From Ascidia mentula (Eukaryota; Chordata; Ascidiacea; Phlebobranchia; Ascidiidae), in the NCBI GenBank assembly GCA_947561715.1, contig OX387199.1, positions 16,993,001 through 17,057,000 of the forward strand: a stretch of 64,000 nucleotides of DNA, written 5' to 3'. The position numbers were made by a program, and so were the translations under genes. Shown in pieces: positions 11,336-22,500 of the stretch. The notes below the pieces were generated by a model. That model worked only from the letters and a program-made list of their open reading frames with translations, was not told the DNA's origin and did not search any database. Position 1 is the stretch's first letter, and every line of letters begins with the position of its first letter.

Positions 11336-13762
11336 CACTCCGTGCAATCATGCTGGATCATATATGAACTAAACATGCCACATAGGTATTAAGAAAACTG
11401 TAGGCATGGAAATATCGAAAAAATGTGATGCTTCAGACACTTACCCATGAAACCATATCTGTCAACAGGTACTAAAAAAGGTATGAAACTTGTACCTAAG
11501 TGCTACCCAGTATATTTTGCACACCAGGTCATATTCATTAAGCACAGTTTTTTCTCTGCATAGCTTGCTGGGCATCACATACATAGATGGCGCAAGATTA
11601 AAAATTTGAAGATTGTTGGGTATTTTCAATGTGGTGTTTTATCTATCAAGTGTGTTGTCAAAATGCCCTTTTCTGTTATCAGATGACACCAGAATGTTAC
11701 TTACTGGTTCGATAAAATTTATGAAATTTATCAGTGAAGTGTTGTTCCAGGTTAACGTTACTGCAAATTTAACTCATATTAACCACACCCTTTCTGAATA
11801 CTGATGCATTCTGAATACTGACGAACAACTTCATGGCATATAGTTACTTTTGTATGTTGCAAGAAATTTTCTTTCTTCAGACATAAGGCCATTCAGTATA
11901 ACTCAACTATGTAACAGTAATTTTTAACCTTAACGAAGTATTTCAAATGGCAAGGATCTGGTCTTACAAATGATTTTGGTATACCTGAAAACCACTGTTG
12001 TCAAAAACAAATTCAGTTTGTTGGATGAGGAATGGGTTTCTGTCATTTACTTGCATTGTTGAAAACATGTGGAGAATACAATAGATCCAAAACCTTCAAT
12101 TTATATTGGTATTTTTGCCTTCACCTGCCATGGTTCATTTCATGTTTATTCATCAGTATCTAAAGAGTGTGCAAGTAACCATTTGTTCACTTACTAACTG
12201 CCCACCTGTGTATGAAGTGCGAATGGTTTTTAACCACAATTTTCAACTGTTAAACAGCACGAATTTGTGGTCAACTGTTTGTTAAATACTTACTTTACCT
12301 ATATATCACAGTTACACGTGGATGGTGGTCAATTTGTCAAGTAATTCTATTTGTCAGTAGTTATTGGCTAGATTTGGAAACCATAAGCCTGAAGTATGTA
12401 AACGTTAATGAACACTTACTGAATAATGTGTTCATCCATTCTTACACCTTCACTATTTTCAATGTGCATTCGAAACACGAATTTGTTTTGCTTATAGTTG
12501 TTTTTCCACTGTGAATTTTTGCTTGCAATTGCTGTTGTTTTAGCAGAATGTAATGATGTTTTATTCCTAAAGCACTTAGGCTTATGGTACAGAAATATTC
12601 TTCCAAATTTTTTTGTGTTCTGCATTTTTGGCCATTCGAGTTGGCATGTTGTCAATAAAGTAATTGCAACTACAAAATTGTTGGCATGGATTTTGCATTT
12701 TTTCCACTCTGCTTGCTAAGTTTAAATGTTAAGTCAGCATTTTTTATTGTTTAGTTCCTAAACACAGTTACATACCCAGAATTCATTCATTTGTTTGTTT
12801 TATGGTGTAAACCTGCTTAATTTAACATGTGGTTGGTTCATGCTTATATGTGCACTTGCATTATTGTGCTGCAAAGGTGTAATGCTTGTGATTGTCTATG
12901 CAAATCATAAACATCTTGTATGTCTCTCAAGATTTCACAGAGTTTGAAGACAGCAAATGTCAGGTACAATTGATCAACTAAACATTACCACCAAGCACCA
13001 TAATGCAACTTCATTTTTCTAAAATAATTTACCATTATGATTTTAACCCTATTTAATGCCCAATTCCCTAATATGTTCGAATGATGCAGTTTCAGGCTTA
13101 GTTGATTGTAGTAGCAGCAGTGATTTAATTTTTATTACATTGGTGTCTTTACATGAAAACCTAATAATAAAAAAAACATACTGCACTTTTTGCTATAAAA
13201 AACGCTCCCACTTTGTGATACTCATGTACTTAAAAAAACACGCAAACAGTACATACTCTTAACAAACTCAAAAAACAAACAAATGTCACCAGAAGTCTTT
13301 GAAACTCTTCCCCAACTTCAGAAAGTGCAGAAAAAACACAAAAGTAAAGTTTTTATAAGTTGACATGCACATGAAAAAGCCCAATTTTTTCTGCAAAAAT
13401 GTTTCCACAAACTACAGGTATATATTATTGCAGCACCAGCTCGCAGTTGTAAAAGAACAGAGATTATATGTCAACTTGTTGCTGACACTGCCAGGCATAA
13501 GCGTAATGTGCAGTCAGTTAAAAAACTCTTCAGTCAGATTAAATGCCGCTACATATGTAAAACAAAGTTTACTTTCGAACAAAACAAAATCCAATGTAAA
13601 TATTGAGATGAAAAGGGTTGGAGATGTTGTCCCAGTATTTAGTTTTTGCTTTAACATGCTTTGATGAAGACCAGTAAGATAAACAAAGTGAAGTTAGATT
13701 GCAAATAAAAAACAAAAACTGAGATGCACAACACCTGAAACTTCAAAAGAAAATGTGGAAAT
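11336..13762. other. Convergent intergenic / 3'UTR space between C1orf43 and MEPCE
   Basis: Both flanking genes point into this stretch. I see no coding exon. An AATAAA at 12653-12658 followed by T-rich sequence could end a long C1orf43 3'UTR. Short open frames here lack any family signature. Confidence 0.45.
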
Positions 13763-16700
13763 TTACTCTGGTTTGTGGTAGAGGTGTATGGATCGCTGAA
13801 ATCCTGAAACAGATACAATCCTTTAACGTTTTGGAAATTTTGGACCAATAAGTGGATTTGTTAATTATATCTGCAATTATCATCATAATAAATCAAATAA
13901 CCAACAATATTTTTTGGAAGCAAGGGGTAGGTAGTCAAGACGGAAATTAAGGTATGGAATGGTAAACCTCACCTTTACTGGCCTGTGTTGTGGTCTTTAG
14001 ATATTCAACTTTTTCAAAACCAATTTTCTTTATGAGAAAGTTCGGAAAAGCAGCAGGCATTAGCTTAATTTTGCGGAAGTTCTTGTAAATTGTTTCCTGA
14101 AAATATAACCAACGCATGTAAATGGAACAAAAGCCTTCACGAAAACGGTATGTAGCAACTTTTTTTTCAAAAACTTACGGTCAACTTCTTTTTCTTTTTG
14201 TACGAACTCCAGTCTTGTGGTTCCAGAATCAGTTTTCCCCCAGGGCGAAGCTGCTTAAAAAATCTTTGAAAAGTGTTGATTAGACCTTCGTCACCCCAAT
14301 TTAAATGAATCCACTTGGTTACACTCATACAAATGATGACATCATATTCTGGTTCTTGAAATTTAAGCACTTCTTCCTTCAATGGAACATAATTCCCCTA
14401 AAAAGAGATTGTGAGGTTATTTATATATTGGTTATAGCAACGCTGCCATAGTCAATACGAAAGGGGAATATTATTATTTTTTCAAACAAACCTATTTATG
14501 TGAGTGCAAAACTATATTTCAGCAGCATCAGAAAACTGCAACAAACCTTAAAAAACAAGACATTGTTAGGGAAGGTTGGCAAATCATTGTCTCCTGTTTG
14601 AATTGGAGGTCCATGGATTGGACCATACTGTATGGACATGCAGTCAGGATACTTTCCATTACTCGAAGTCCTTTGAAATACAATCAGATGTTTCAAAAGA
14701 AAATTTAATTACGTGAATAAACAACACCTGCATTTTGAATATGTATATACCTAGTGTTGGCAGTTGAATAGTGGCGGATGTTTGTTCTGGCTACTTTTAT
14801 CAGAGCATCATCAATGTCAACACCAACAATTTTCCTTGGTTCAAAATCTCGAGCAATCAGCAGTGTCAGGTGACCCACATTGCACCCAACATCAAGTACA
14901 TCTTTTTCTGTCAATAAAATTCATGAAGTATATGGGTTTAAATTTAAAAGTGAAAAGTAAATAAAACAAATTTTTTTTAGATTTTAAAGTCTGTGTTAAA
15001 ATCTTAATCTATCAAGCATTACAGAAAAATGCTACATTACTACAAAACAAATGTAATAATGTTAAAAACATTATTGGTATAGTTTATACAGAACATTGGA
15101 ATTTCTCCTAAAATACCTTTAAACCATTCCTTTGTCAGGAAATCCATGCGGTCATCTTTGAACTTTTGTGGATTTCTGTAACCGTAATACTGGTTATAGT
15201 TTCCAAACTGGAAGCGCGAATTGCCGGGTTTAAAATTTGGTTGTTTTGACAGTTCAGAGAATTCGTTTTCAAGATTTTTGTGATGAAATGCATCGTCTTG
15301 TTCTGTGGTATCATTTCTTGTATCATCTTGTGTTATAGTGCATTTTACATCAACCACATTGGCAGCTTTTAGTTGTGCAGCCATCACTGTATGTTGATCA
15401 TCAATGTTGGCCGCCAGCAGCAAATCATCAGATTCGCCAGAGTTTTTTCTTTGTTGTTTCTCAGTGGTTGGGTTATTGAAAGAAAGTTGCTTTCCACAAA
15501 TGACAGAGTTGCGCTTTTTGCGTTGTTTTGATGCACTGGAGCTGCTTTTGGTATCTTGTGGAATCACAGGAGATACTATTGGATCCACATCAACAGTCTA
15601 AAAAAACAAATCAACTTATTTTATTTATTGCAAGCATAGGCGCCTAGTTTTCATTTTTCCAGGGGGGGGGCGGCTATATTATGACGTCATAATTTGTTAC
15701 TATGACATCATCAAGTATCGAAAAACTGTGTTTGAATTTCAATGCATGAGGTGTATTAGCCAAAAGGGCGGCGTTAACGATGAACACACGAGATCAGTCT
15801 ACGACACGACCAATAAGAACCTGTTGGCATATTGTACTGCGAGACTGACGTTGCAACAACCGATGTCAGTTACGCAAGCGAAACTAGGTCAACATATTTT
15901 GTGCGGACAGACGCGCGTAATAGCCACTCGTTTTTTTTTTTTAAAAACCTAAGGGGGGCCCCGCCACCCCTGACTAGGCGCCTATGATTGCAAGTGACCC
16001 TTTCCACTTAATATGCAAAAAATTACAACAAATATCCCCAACAATTTCAGATCACCAGAATTATGTTTATTGTATCCTACCTGAGTCACACTGATGCTTA
16101 GATCAGATTTACTGCATTGGCCAGGCAGTTTCAACTCCTGTTGCGTTGATTTTTTCGGTTTATCAGTTTTATCTGCAGAAGCAACAGTTGCCTCTTCCTC
16201 TGTGTTATCACTGACAAGTTTTTCATTCTGTTCATCATCAAGAATCTTCTTTTCATGATAACTTTTGCGTCGTTTTTTTTTCTTTTTACCACTCATCTTG
16301 TTATCTTCACCATTGGACACAGCAACAGCTGCTTTGGAGTCTTTGGCTGATGAATTGAAGCCATTTTGTTGGGAACCGCTGCTCGCATTTAAACCCAAAG
16401 GGTCTGTCATGTCAGGTGGTATAACAATGTTAACAGTGGAACTTCTTGGTGGCAGCGGACTGGACGTTGGTGTGACAGCGTTTAGAGCTTTATTTACATT
16501 TTCATCAAGAAGTGAGTTTAAATTGAGTGGATCACTTATGTTTCCTCCGAGCAAAAAGTTTGTCGGCAAAATAATGTCCCCTGCAGATCCTTTTTTGTGG
16601 TGGCCAGATGGTTGACGTCTGTGCTTTTTGTTTCCGTTCCCATCTTCACTTGTGCTGTGTCTCCGTTTGCGATGAAACCTTCGACCTTTGAATGGTGGAA

Positions 16701-16824
16701 CTTGGAGAAAATCTTTCTTTTGTATAACACCGTGTATGCCAGATGGTGGTTTCATATCTGTTGTTTCCGACATATCTGTTTTACTATTGTCTTCTGGCAA
16801 ATTGTCACATTTTGGCGATGACAT
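13763..16824 (-). CDS. MEPCE: 7SK snRNA methylphosphate capping enzyme (Bin3 family)
   Basis: It transfers a methyl group from SAM to the gamma-phosphate of 7SK RNA and stays bound in 7SK snRNP, which restrains P-TEFb. Seven exons, all phases closing (629 aa), in gene order: 16824-16081, 15597-15117, 14907-14751, 14670-14547, 14397-14179, 14096-13973, 13803-13763. The N-terminal part has a basic region ([13 protein letters not shown]) and the MEPCE signature [19 protein letters not shown]. Then come [14 protein letters not shown], the SAM-binding motif [27 protein letters not shown], the family motif [33 protein letters not shown], and the small last exon [13 protein letters not shown]. Each block is in the order known from human MEPCE (689 aa). 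The intron after exon 1 contains a hAT MITE. Confidence 0.95.
15635..15986. mobile_element. hAT-type MITE, 352 bp, in MEPCE intron 1
   Basis: Terminal inverted repeats CATAGGCGCCTAGT...ACTAGGCGCCTATG are flanked by a perfect 8-bp duplication, ATTGCAAG, at 15627-15634 and 15987-15994. An 8-bp duplication is the mark of hAT transposition. The left end continues into a G run and the right end has a GGGGGGCCCC tract. There is no transposase inside, so it is non-autonomous. Confidence 0.9.
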
Positions 16825-19554
16825 GGCATTGGTTTGATGTAATAGTGACTCAACCCATATGCTTGCTGTAGATATAATACCACAGCTAAGTGTTAACTTT
16901 CAACGTCTACCACTTCCGTGAAGTAGAGCAATGCTAGGTCATAATAAAAAAATGTCATGCACTTACGGAAAATTTTATGGGCAATGTGCTTTGAATGTGA
17001 AAATGAAAAGTGAAATTAAATTTTCCAAATCGTGTGTATAACAGCAATACGGAAAAACAACGTACACCATGCGTCGAAAGGACACGCTTCACTGGCCTTA
17101 CAATGTTTACATCACGTGACAACATGGCTGTCTATAATCACGTGACAAAATTACCACTCTACCGTGACGGCGACCGACCTTGTATGTTGCGACAAACGCT
17201 TTGACGTTTTTAGCCACCTGAAGTACTACTGGGTAGCAAAAAAATATATCAAAACGCCAAGAAAAGTACATTTAATCTTCAAGGATCTTACAACTAAGCA
17301 ACTGACGCTGTGAACGACAACAACCTGCACACGCTTTTTAGCTTATGCCAACTTTGGGCTGGCTGAAGAGCAACGTTCTTGGTCGGTCACGTGACGGCTG
17401 TTTAAATCGGATGAGATGTGTTACATTGTTTAAATATTGGAAAATTAACTGGAAAAGGAAATCCTGCCTGTAAACCAAGCGTATTGCGAATCAATTGTTC
17501 AAAAATGTTTTCATATTTTTCAGCCTGTTCTGGTACAAAAATCCATTGACAGTAACCAGTAATGCTAACCGGTTCGCTGATCTCATAAAATTTCGTGAGA
17601 CGGTTTTATAGAACCGATGCGAACCGGCTGAATCCCACCACTGTATCACGTAATTAATAAACTAACTATAAATTTATAACACGCTCAAATGCACCCATAC
17701 AGCAAGCCCTTCAAAATCACACAAAATTGGCGGAAAAGGCGCCCTGCAGGTAGGAAATGCACCCTCGTGTCGCCATATATCATAGCAAGTGAAAAGCAAT
17801 ATGTAAATTTGTATTGCGGTTAAATCGAATTAATTTAAATGTTACACCCTTCTCCAGTTTCCGCATTTAAGCCAAAACTAAGACAAAATAACTGAACTGA
17901 CATAAACAATTAAAGTGCTGGTGAAAGATAAAGTGTTGGCAATGACAACAACAGCATAGATTCAATTTTTTTTTTAACTTTTTTACAGGTAAAATAATCA
18001 AAAAAGACCAAACCTTCGGGCAACATTTTAAACCAACCAAACGCAACTGAGCTAACAGTGATAATTCGGCCAAATTTGGCAACCCTGCATATTATGTAAA
18101 GGAGTCAGGCCCCACGAAAAGGGGGTGCAGTCGGTGAGTGACAGCACCGAAAAATCAGTCAAATAGGGGCCTGTGAATAGCATAGAGCAGGGTTTCCCAA
18201 ACATATTTGGCCGCGGACCCCATTTCGTTAACCTGTTTTTTCTCGTACCCCCTGTCTTACGTTACATCATTTTGCAACGTAATTGCCTAAAAGCGCAATT
18301 GTTAGCAAAAGGCAGGCCCCCCAAAATACCCAATTTTATTTCCCTTTGCCCATGCTCACGGGTGTCTGCACTTTTCCCACAAACGCATAAAAAATAAGAC
18401 CGGGGACAAAAAACTAAGACCCGTAATGTTGCAAGGTAGTAACATGATTCTGACGTAGTATTTCAATTTGCGGTGTTTGAAATAGAGCCGATATATGGCA
18501 TATTTTAGGGGCTCAGGTGCACTGCATCGACTGCATTCCTCTTTCGTGGGTCCTAATCATCATCAACCAATACGTGGAAAGCAATGGACGATTAATTATC
18601 GCTTTTTTGTTGTTTTGCAATTTAGGCAACGCGTAAACCTCAGCACTCTAACTTTCTTGCCATGCAGATGAAACTGTAACACGAGATTGTGCCTGCTTTA
18701 TTGAACTACCACAAAACTAACATTTTTTATGGCATAGGGCAAGGGTGCACAATCTGCAGCCGTATAGGGCCTCATTTGTTCCGTGGATGCTAATTCATGC
18801 ATCTCGTGCTTTATAGTACATTTGTATTGTCGGTCGTACATAGTTAAAAACTTGCTAAAAAACAGGTTTGGCCTGGATGTTTGCCTTGGGAAATTTTTGT
18901 CTTCGTTTTATAACAGAAAAAGATCATGTGGTTTTAAGTAATAATGTCGTTAATTATAACATTGCATTACACTTTTAGGCACAACAAAATGCAAAATTAT
19001 AAGTTTGGACTTACTGGCGGCCATTGGTGAAATTAAGTCTGAAAGTCTATAACCTGTCTTGTCCATAGATACGTCATGATATCGAGGGGTGCATAGAGTT
19101 TTACCTTGAGTTTTGGTCATATCTATGTCTATTCTTTGCTGTACCAACACAACTGCATCATAAAAAATAAAAAAATCGCATTTAGTTTTCAACAAAATGC
19201 GCATTTAGCTTTTGAAACAAAAACCTGTCTTATGCTGTTTATGATTGATTTATTGGGTGTTTACATTTTTGTATACTGAACGCAAACCCGGTCATAAGAC
19301 GAATACCGAACGTTAATCAATATTTAAATATCTGTCAATATTTAAATTTTTGTTGTTGAACATAAATAAAGTATTTCACACTGCTAAATCAACGCCAATC
19401 AAATTAAAAAAAAACTTTTTCGTGCATGTTTTCTATGTGGGTTGTTTGTTATTATAAATTTGGCGGGAATTGGCAATAATAAACTTCCGTTTTTGGCGTC
19501 GTCATTTGTGAGGCATAGTTGATCTGTTGGACCATTTTTAAGACAAATAAAATA
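16825..19554. other. Divergent intergenic region between MEPCE (-) and the ZCWPW1-like gene (+)
   Basis: It holds likely promoters for both genes, three TCACGTGAC boxes near MEPCE, and fragments resembling hAT ends: about 17560-17642 (CCGGTTCG and CGAACCGG inverted, ending CCCACCACTG), from 18188 (CAGGGTTTCCCAAAC, GGCCGCGGACCCC) and from about 18749 (CAAGGGTGCACAATCTGC). No gene is supported. Confidence 0.5.
17112..17395. promoter_or_regulatory. Three TCACGTGAC E-box/M-box sites upstream of MEPCE
   Basis: TCACGTGAC occurs at 17112-17120, 17138-17146 and 17387-17395, about 290-570 bp upstream of the MEPCE start codon. This palindromic CACGTG core with flanking T/A is the preferred site of USF and MiT/TFE bHLH-ZIP factors. 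Three copies in 285 bp of AT-rich DNA look non-random. A regulatory role is inferred. Confidence 0.4.
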
Positions 19555-22500
19555 ATGAAGCCTTGCTTCAAACCGAAATTTTCTGCTCTATCCCAAGACC
19601 TTGGTAAGTTTAGGGCAACAATTTGTGTTGTTTTATTAACCAACAGTTAATTGTTCTGGCAGGTCAATCCAAAGCCAACGAAAGTAGACCTGCAAATACG
19701 AAAACTGTACTCACGGATCAAGTAAGACCTTTGTTGGTTTTCTGAATATGTTGCTTGATTTTCGTTAATTTCCATACTGTCTTATCTCAACTGAAAGAAT
19801 TTAAATGTTTGGAAGGAAAAAAATCAAAAATATTATTTTTTTTACCTAAAATAATCAGCTTCACTCATAAGAATTTCCCCAGCAGACACACAATGGCTTG
19901 AGTGAAAAAGAATATGAGGAAATTTTTGCAAGTGTCCTCGCTCGTGCTGCAGCTGGAAACTTAACAGGTTTGCATGTTGGACATTTGTTGGTGTCTATGT
20001 AGTGTGCTGACTTGTTCCAGTCTTGAAAAGGTCCAAAGCAGAGAAAGCCATCTTCTCCAACACATGCAGCTGGAAATTTCACGGAGAGAGTCCAAAATTT
20101 GTCTCCATTGACGTAAGCAACATCAAATCAAATCACTTTAATTTTGCAGGAAAAGTTAGGCTACTGTGCATATGAACAAAAAATTTGATACATACATAAA
20201 ATGATATGGGCACCGATAAAACCACAAGGAATCTTTCTGTTGCCCTCTGTAAGCAAGATAGATGTGATACAAAAATTTGCATGGTTTTAAATCAGTGTGG
20301 TCCAACTGCAGGACCACAGGCCAACACACATCTTAGTTTCGTTGGCATGCAGATTGTAACCTAACCTAAATTTTATGTGGACATGACTGCTTTCGTTGAA
20401 GAAGCAGCTTGACCACAAATGTCGCATTAAATAAAGATTATTTTGTGTTATTTATGTGATAGCAAACAACAAAGTTTGTATCTAAATAAATTTTGTTCCG
20501 TAATTCCTTATATATGTGCAATCCAGATGTTTTGTAGTAACACTGGCACGCCGGATAAACTACAGGATTTAGTTGGACCATGCTGATTTAAATCATAAAC
20601 TCATGTTTATCAACTATTTGTATTAAATAATGTATTTTTGTTGTTTTATCAGTGCGCAATTGCCCTTGCATGATATTTTAATTTGACTTGATTTGCATGT
20701 GTGTTTGTCGTTTTGTCCAAAAAGTGGATGCCATCTGTTTTGCATTTGTGCATTTTGCACAAGCAAAATAGTGTGGTGTCAAACTTTCCATTGTTGTGTA
20801 CATAATTATATATTCCTTTTTCAAACAAGTTTGGCTGCTTAAACATTTTACAAGCGGTGTTAGCGTTATCCCCTTTTTCGTGTTGGCACGCTTTTTGGCG
20901 TTAGTTGTGTGCTGTACCTGTATCATTACCCTGAGGAAGCCTTGTTGAATAACAGGCGAAACGTCAGAGTAAAGTTACGTTTTTTATATGTGCCAGAAGA
21001 ACAGATTATTAAGTTACAAAATGCCTGGCAGCAACAAAAACATTAAACTAGTAACTAGTACTTTTTTTTAATAGAGTGCAAGCCGTCAATGAGGTAACTC
21101 CTAACACAAGCCCACCAGATGAGGTTGGCAAACCACAGAAGCAAATATTATTAAAACCGACCAAAGACAAGCCAAGAAAACAGTCAGACACTTTTCGCAA
21201 GAGGAAGAGTTTGGAATACAAATCTTCAGGCAAAAATGTCTTGCTTGTTTTTACTCTGTTTGCAATAGTGTTCTTTGGATTGTTGCAGGCAACTTTAGAA
21301 AAGAAGAAAAGCAAAAATTGAAGGAATGTAAGCATTTATTGCAGAAACCTACTGTTGAAAAAAAGCCAAAGAAAAAGTATCTGTTGATGGGTAAGAGCAT
21401 AAGACTGCTCGAAAATATTTTATTTGACTAAATTCTATTTTCCTAATTTGTGAATACCTGAATGTTTCAAACCGTCGTTCATTCATTTTACAATGGAACT
21501 TAACTGTTAATGACTTATTCTCCAATTTATAGATGCTGAATATGTCTTGCATGACATACCCTGGCTAAAAATAGAATTCATAAGCTGCAAACTTTAACAT
21601 AGTCTCACCCTATCCAAGGCAAAGAAAGATGCTTGGCATTTTGTGACATCATATAAATTGCCTGGGCTGCCAAGCCTGCAAACCTTATGATCATATAATT
21701 TGTCATACCCACAAAATGAAGAAGTCCGCGCCCATGCTTCAGTTCATTTGTATGCAAAATAGTTTGGAAAAAGTATGTACATTTTATAGGGCAGTTGGTG
21801 GCATGATGTGTGTTTAGCATGAAAGTAGATTTTATTGACTGGAGAAAGAATATGTATTTAGTTCTAGCTGCCTCTTAATTTTGCTGTTTATTGGAAACAT
21901 AGGTATCTGGGTGCAATGTGGTTCGAGAGATTGCCTTAAATGGAGATTTCTTCCAGATTGTGTTGACCCTTGTGAGCTGCCAGAAAGATGGACCTGTTCA
22001 TTGAATACAGATCCAAAACAAAACCAGTAAATCCCACCAAATTATTGATTATGACAGTGGCTTTGACCGGTGAAAGATTATAGGGTTGTTCGGTAATTGG
22101 TTGGCACCAAATATACAAAAGTGGTTGCTATGTTCTGTATTCATTTTGTGTCATACACTTATTGGCAATTGTCATCAAAAATGTCATAAACACCTGACAG
22201 ATATAGTGCAAATGCAATAATTAAATTCAAAACTTAAATACTAGTAAAAAAAGGATTATATTGAAAATGGGAAACAAGTGAAAAAGGTTAAGAACGACTA
22301 GATTAGAAAAAATAGTTGCATTGCCAGAGAGTCCCTGTGTGAGTTCTCATTGTTTTAACAGTTGTTCTGCTCCTGAGATTGACTGGACATCATGCATTAA
22401 TGATTCACAAGATCACTTCGTTTACACCGAGTATAATGCTGGCTCAATTGTTTGGGCTAAAATGCCTGGCTACCCTCCGTAAGTCTGCTACTTGACAGTA

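Noticed and set aside
21230-21321. Transmembrane C-terminus for the ZCWPW1-like protein by intron read-through
   Set aside because: The segment has intron features and its removal continues a basic frame into the CW domain exon; the hydrophobic run is most likely intronic.
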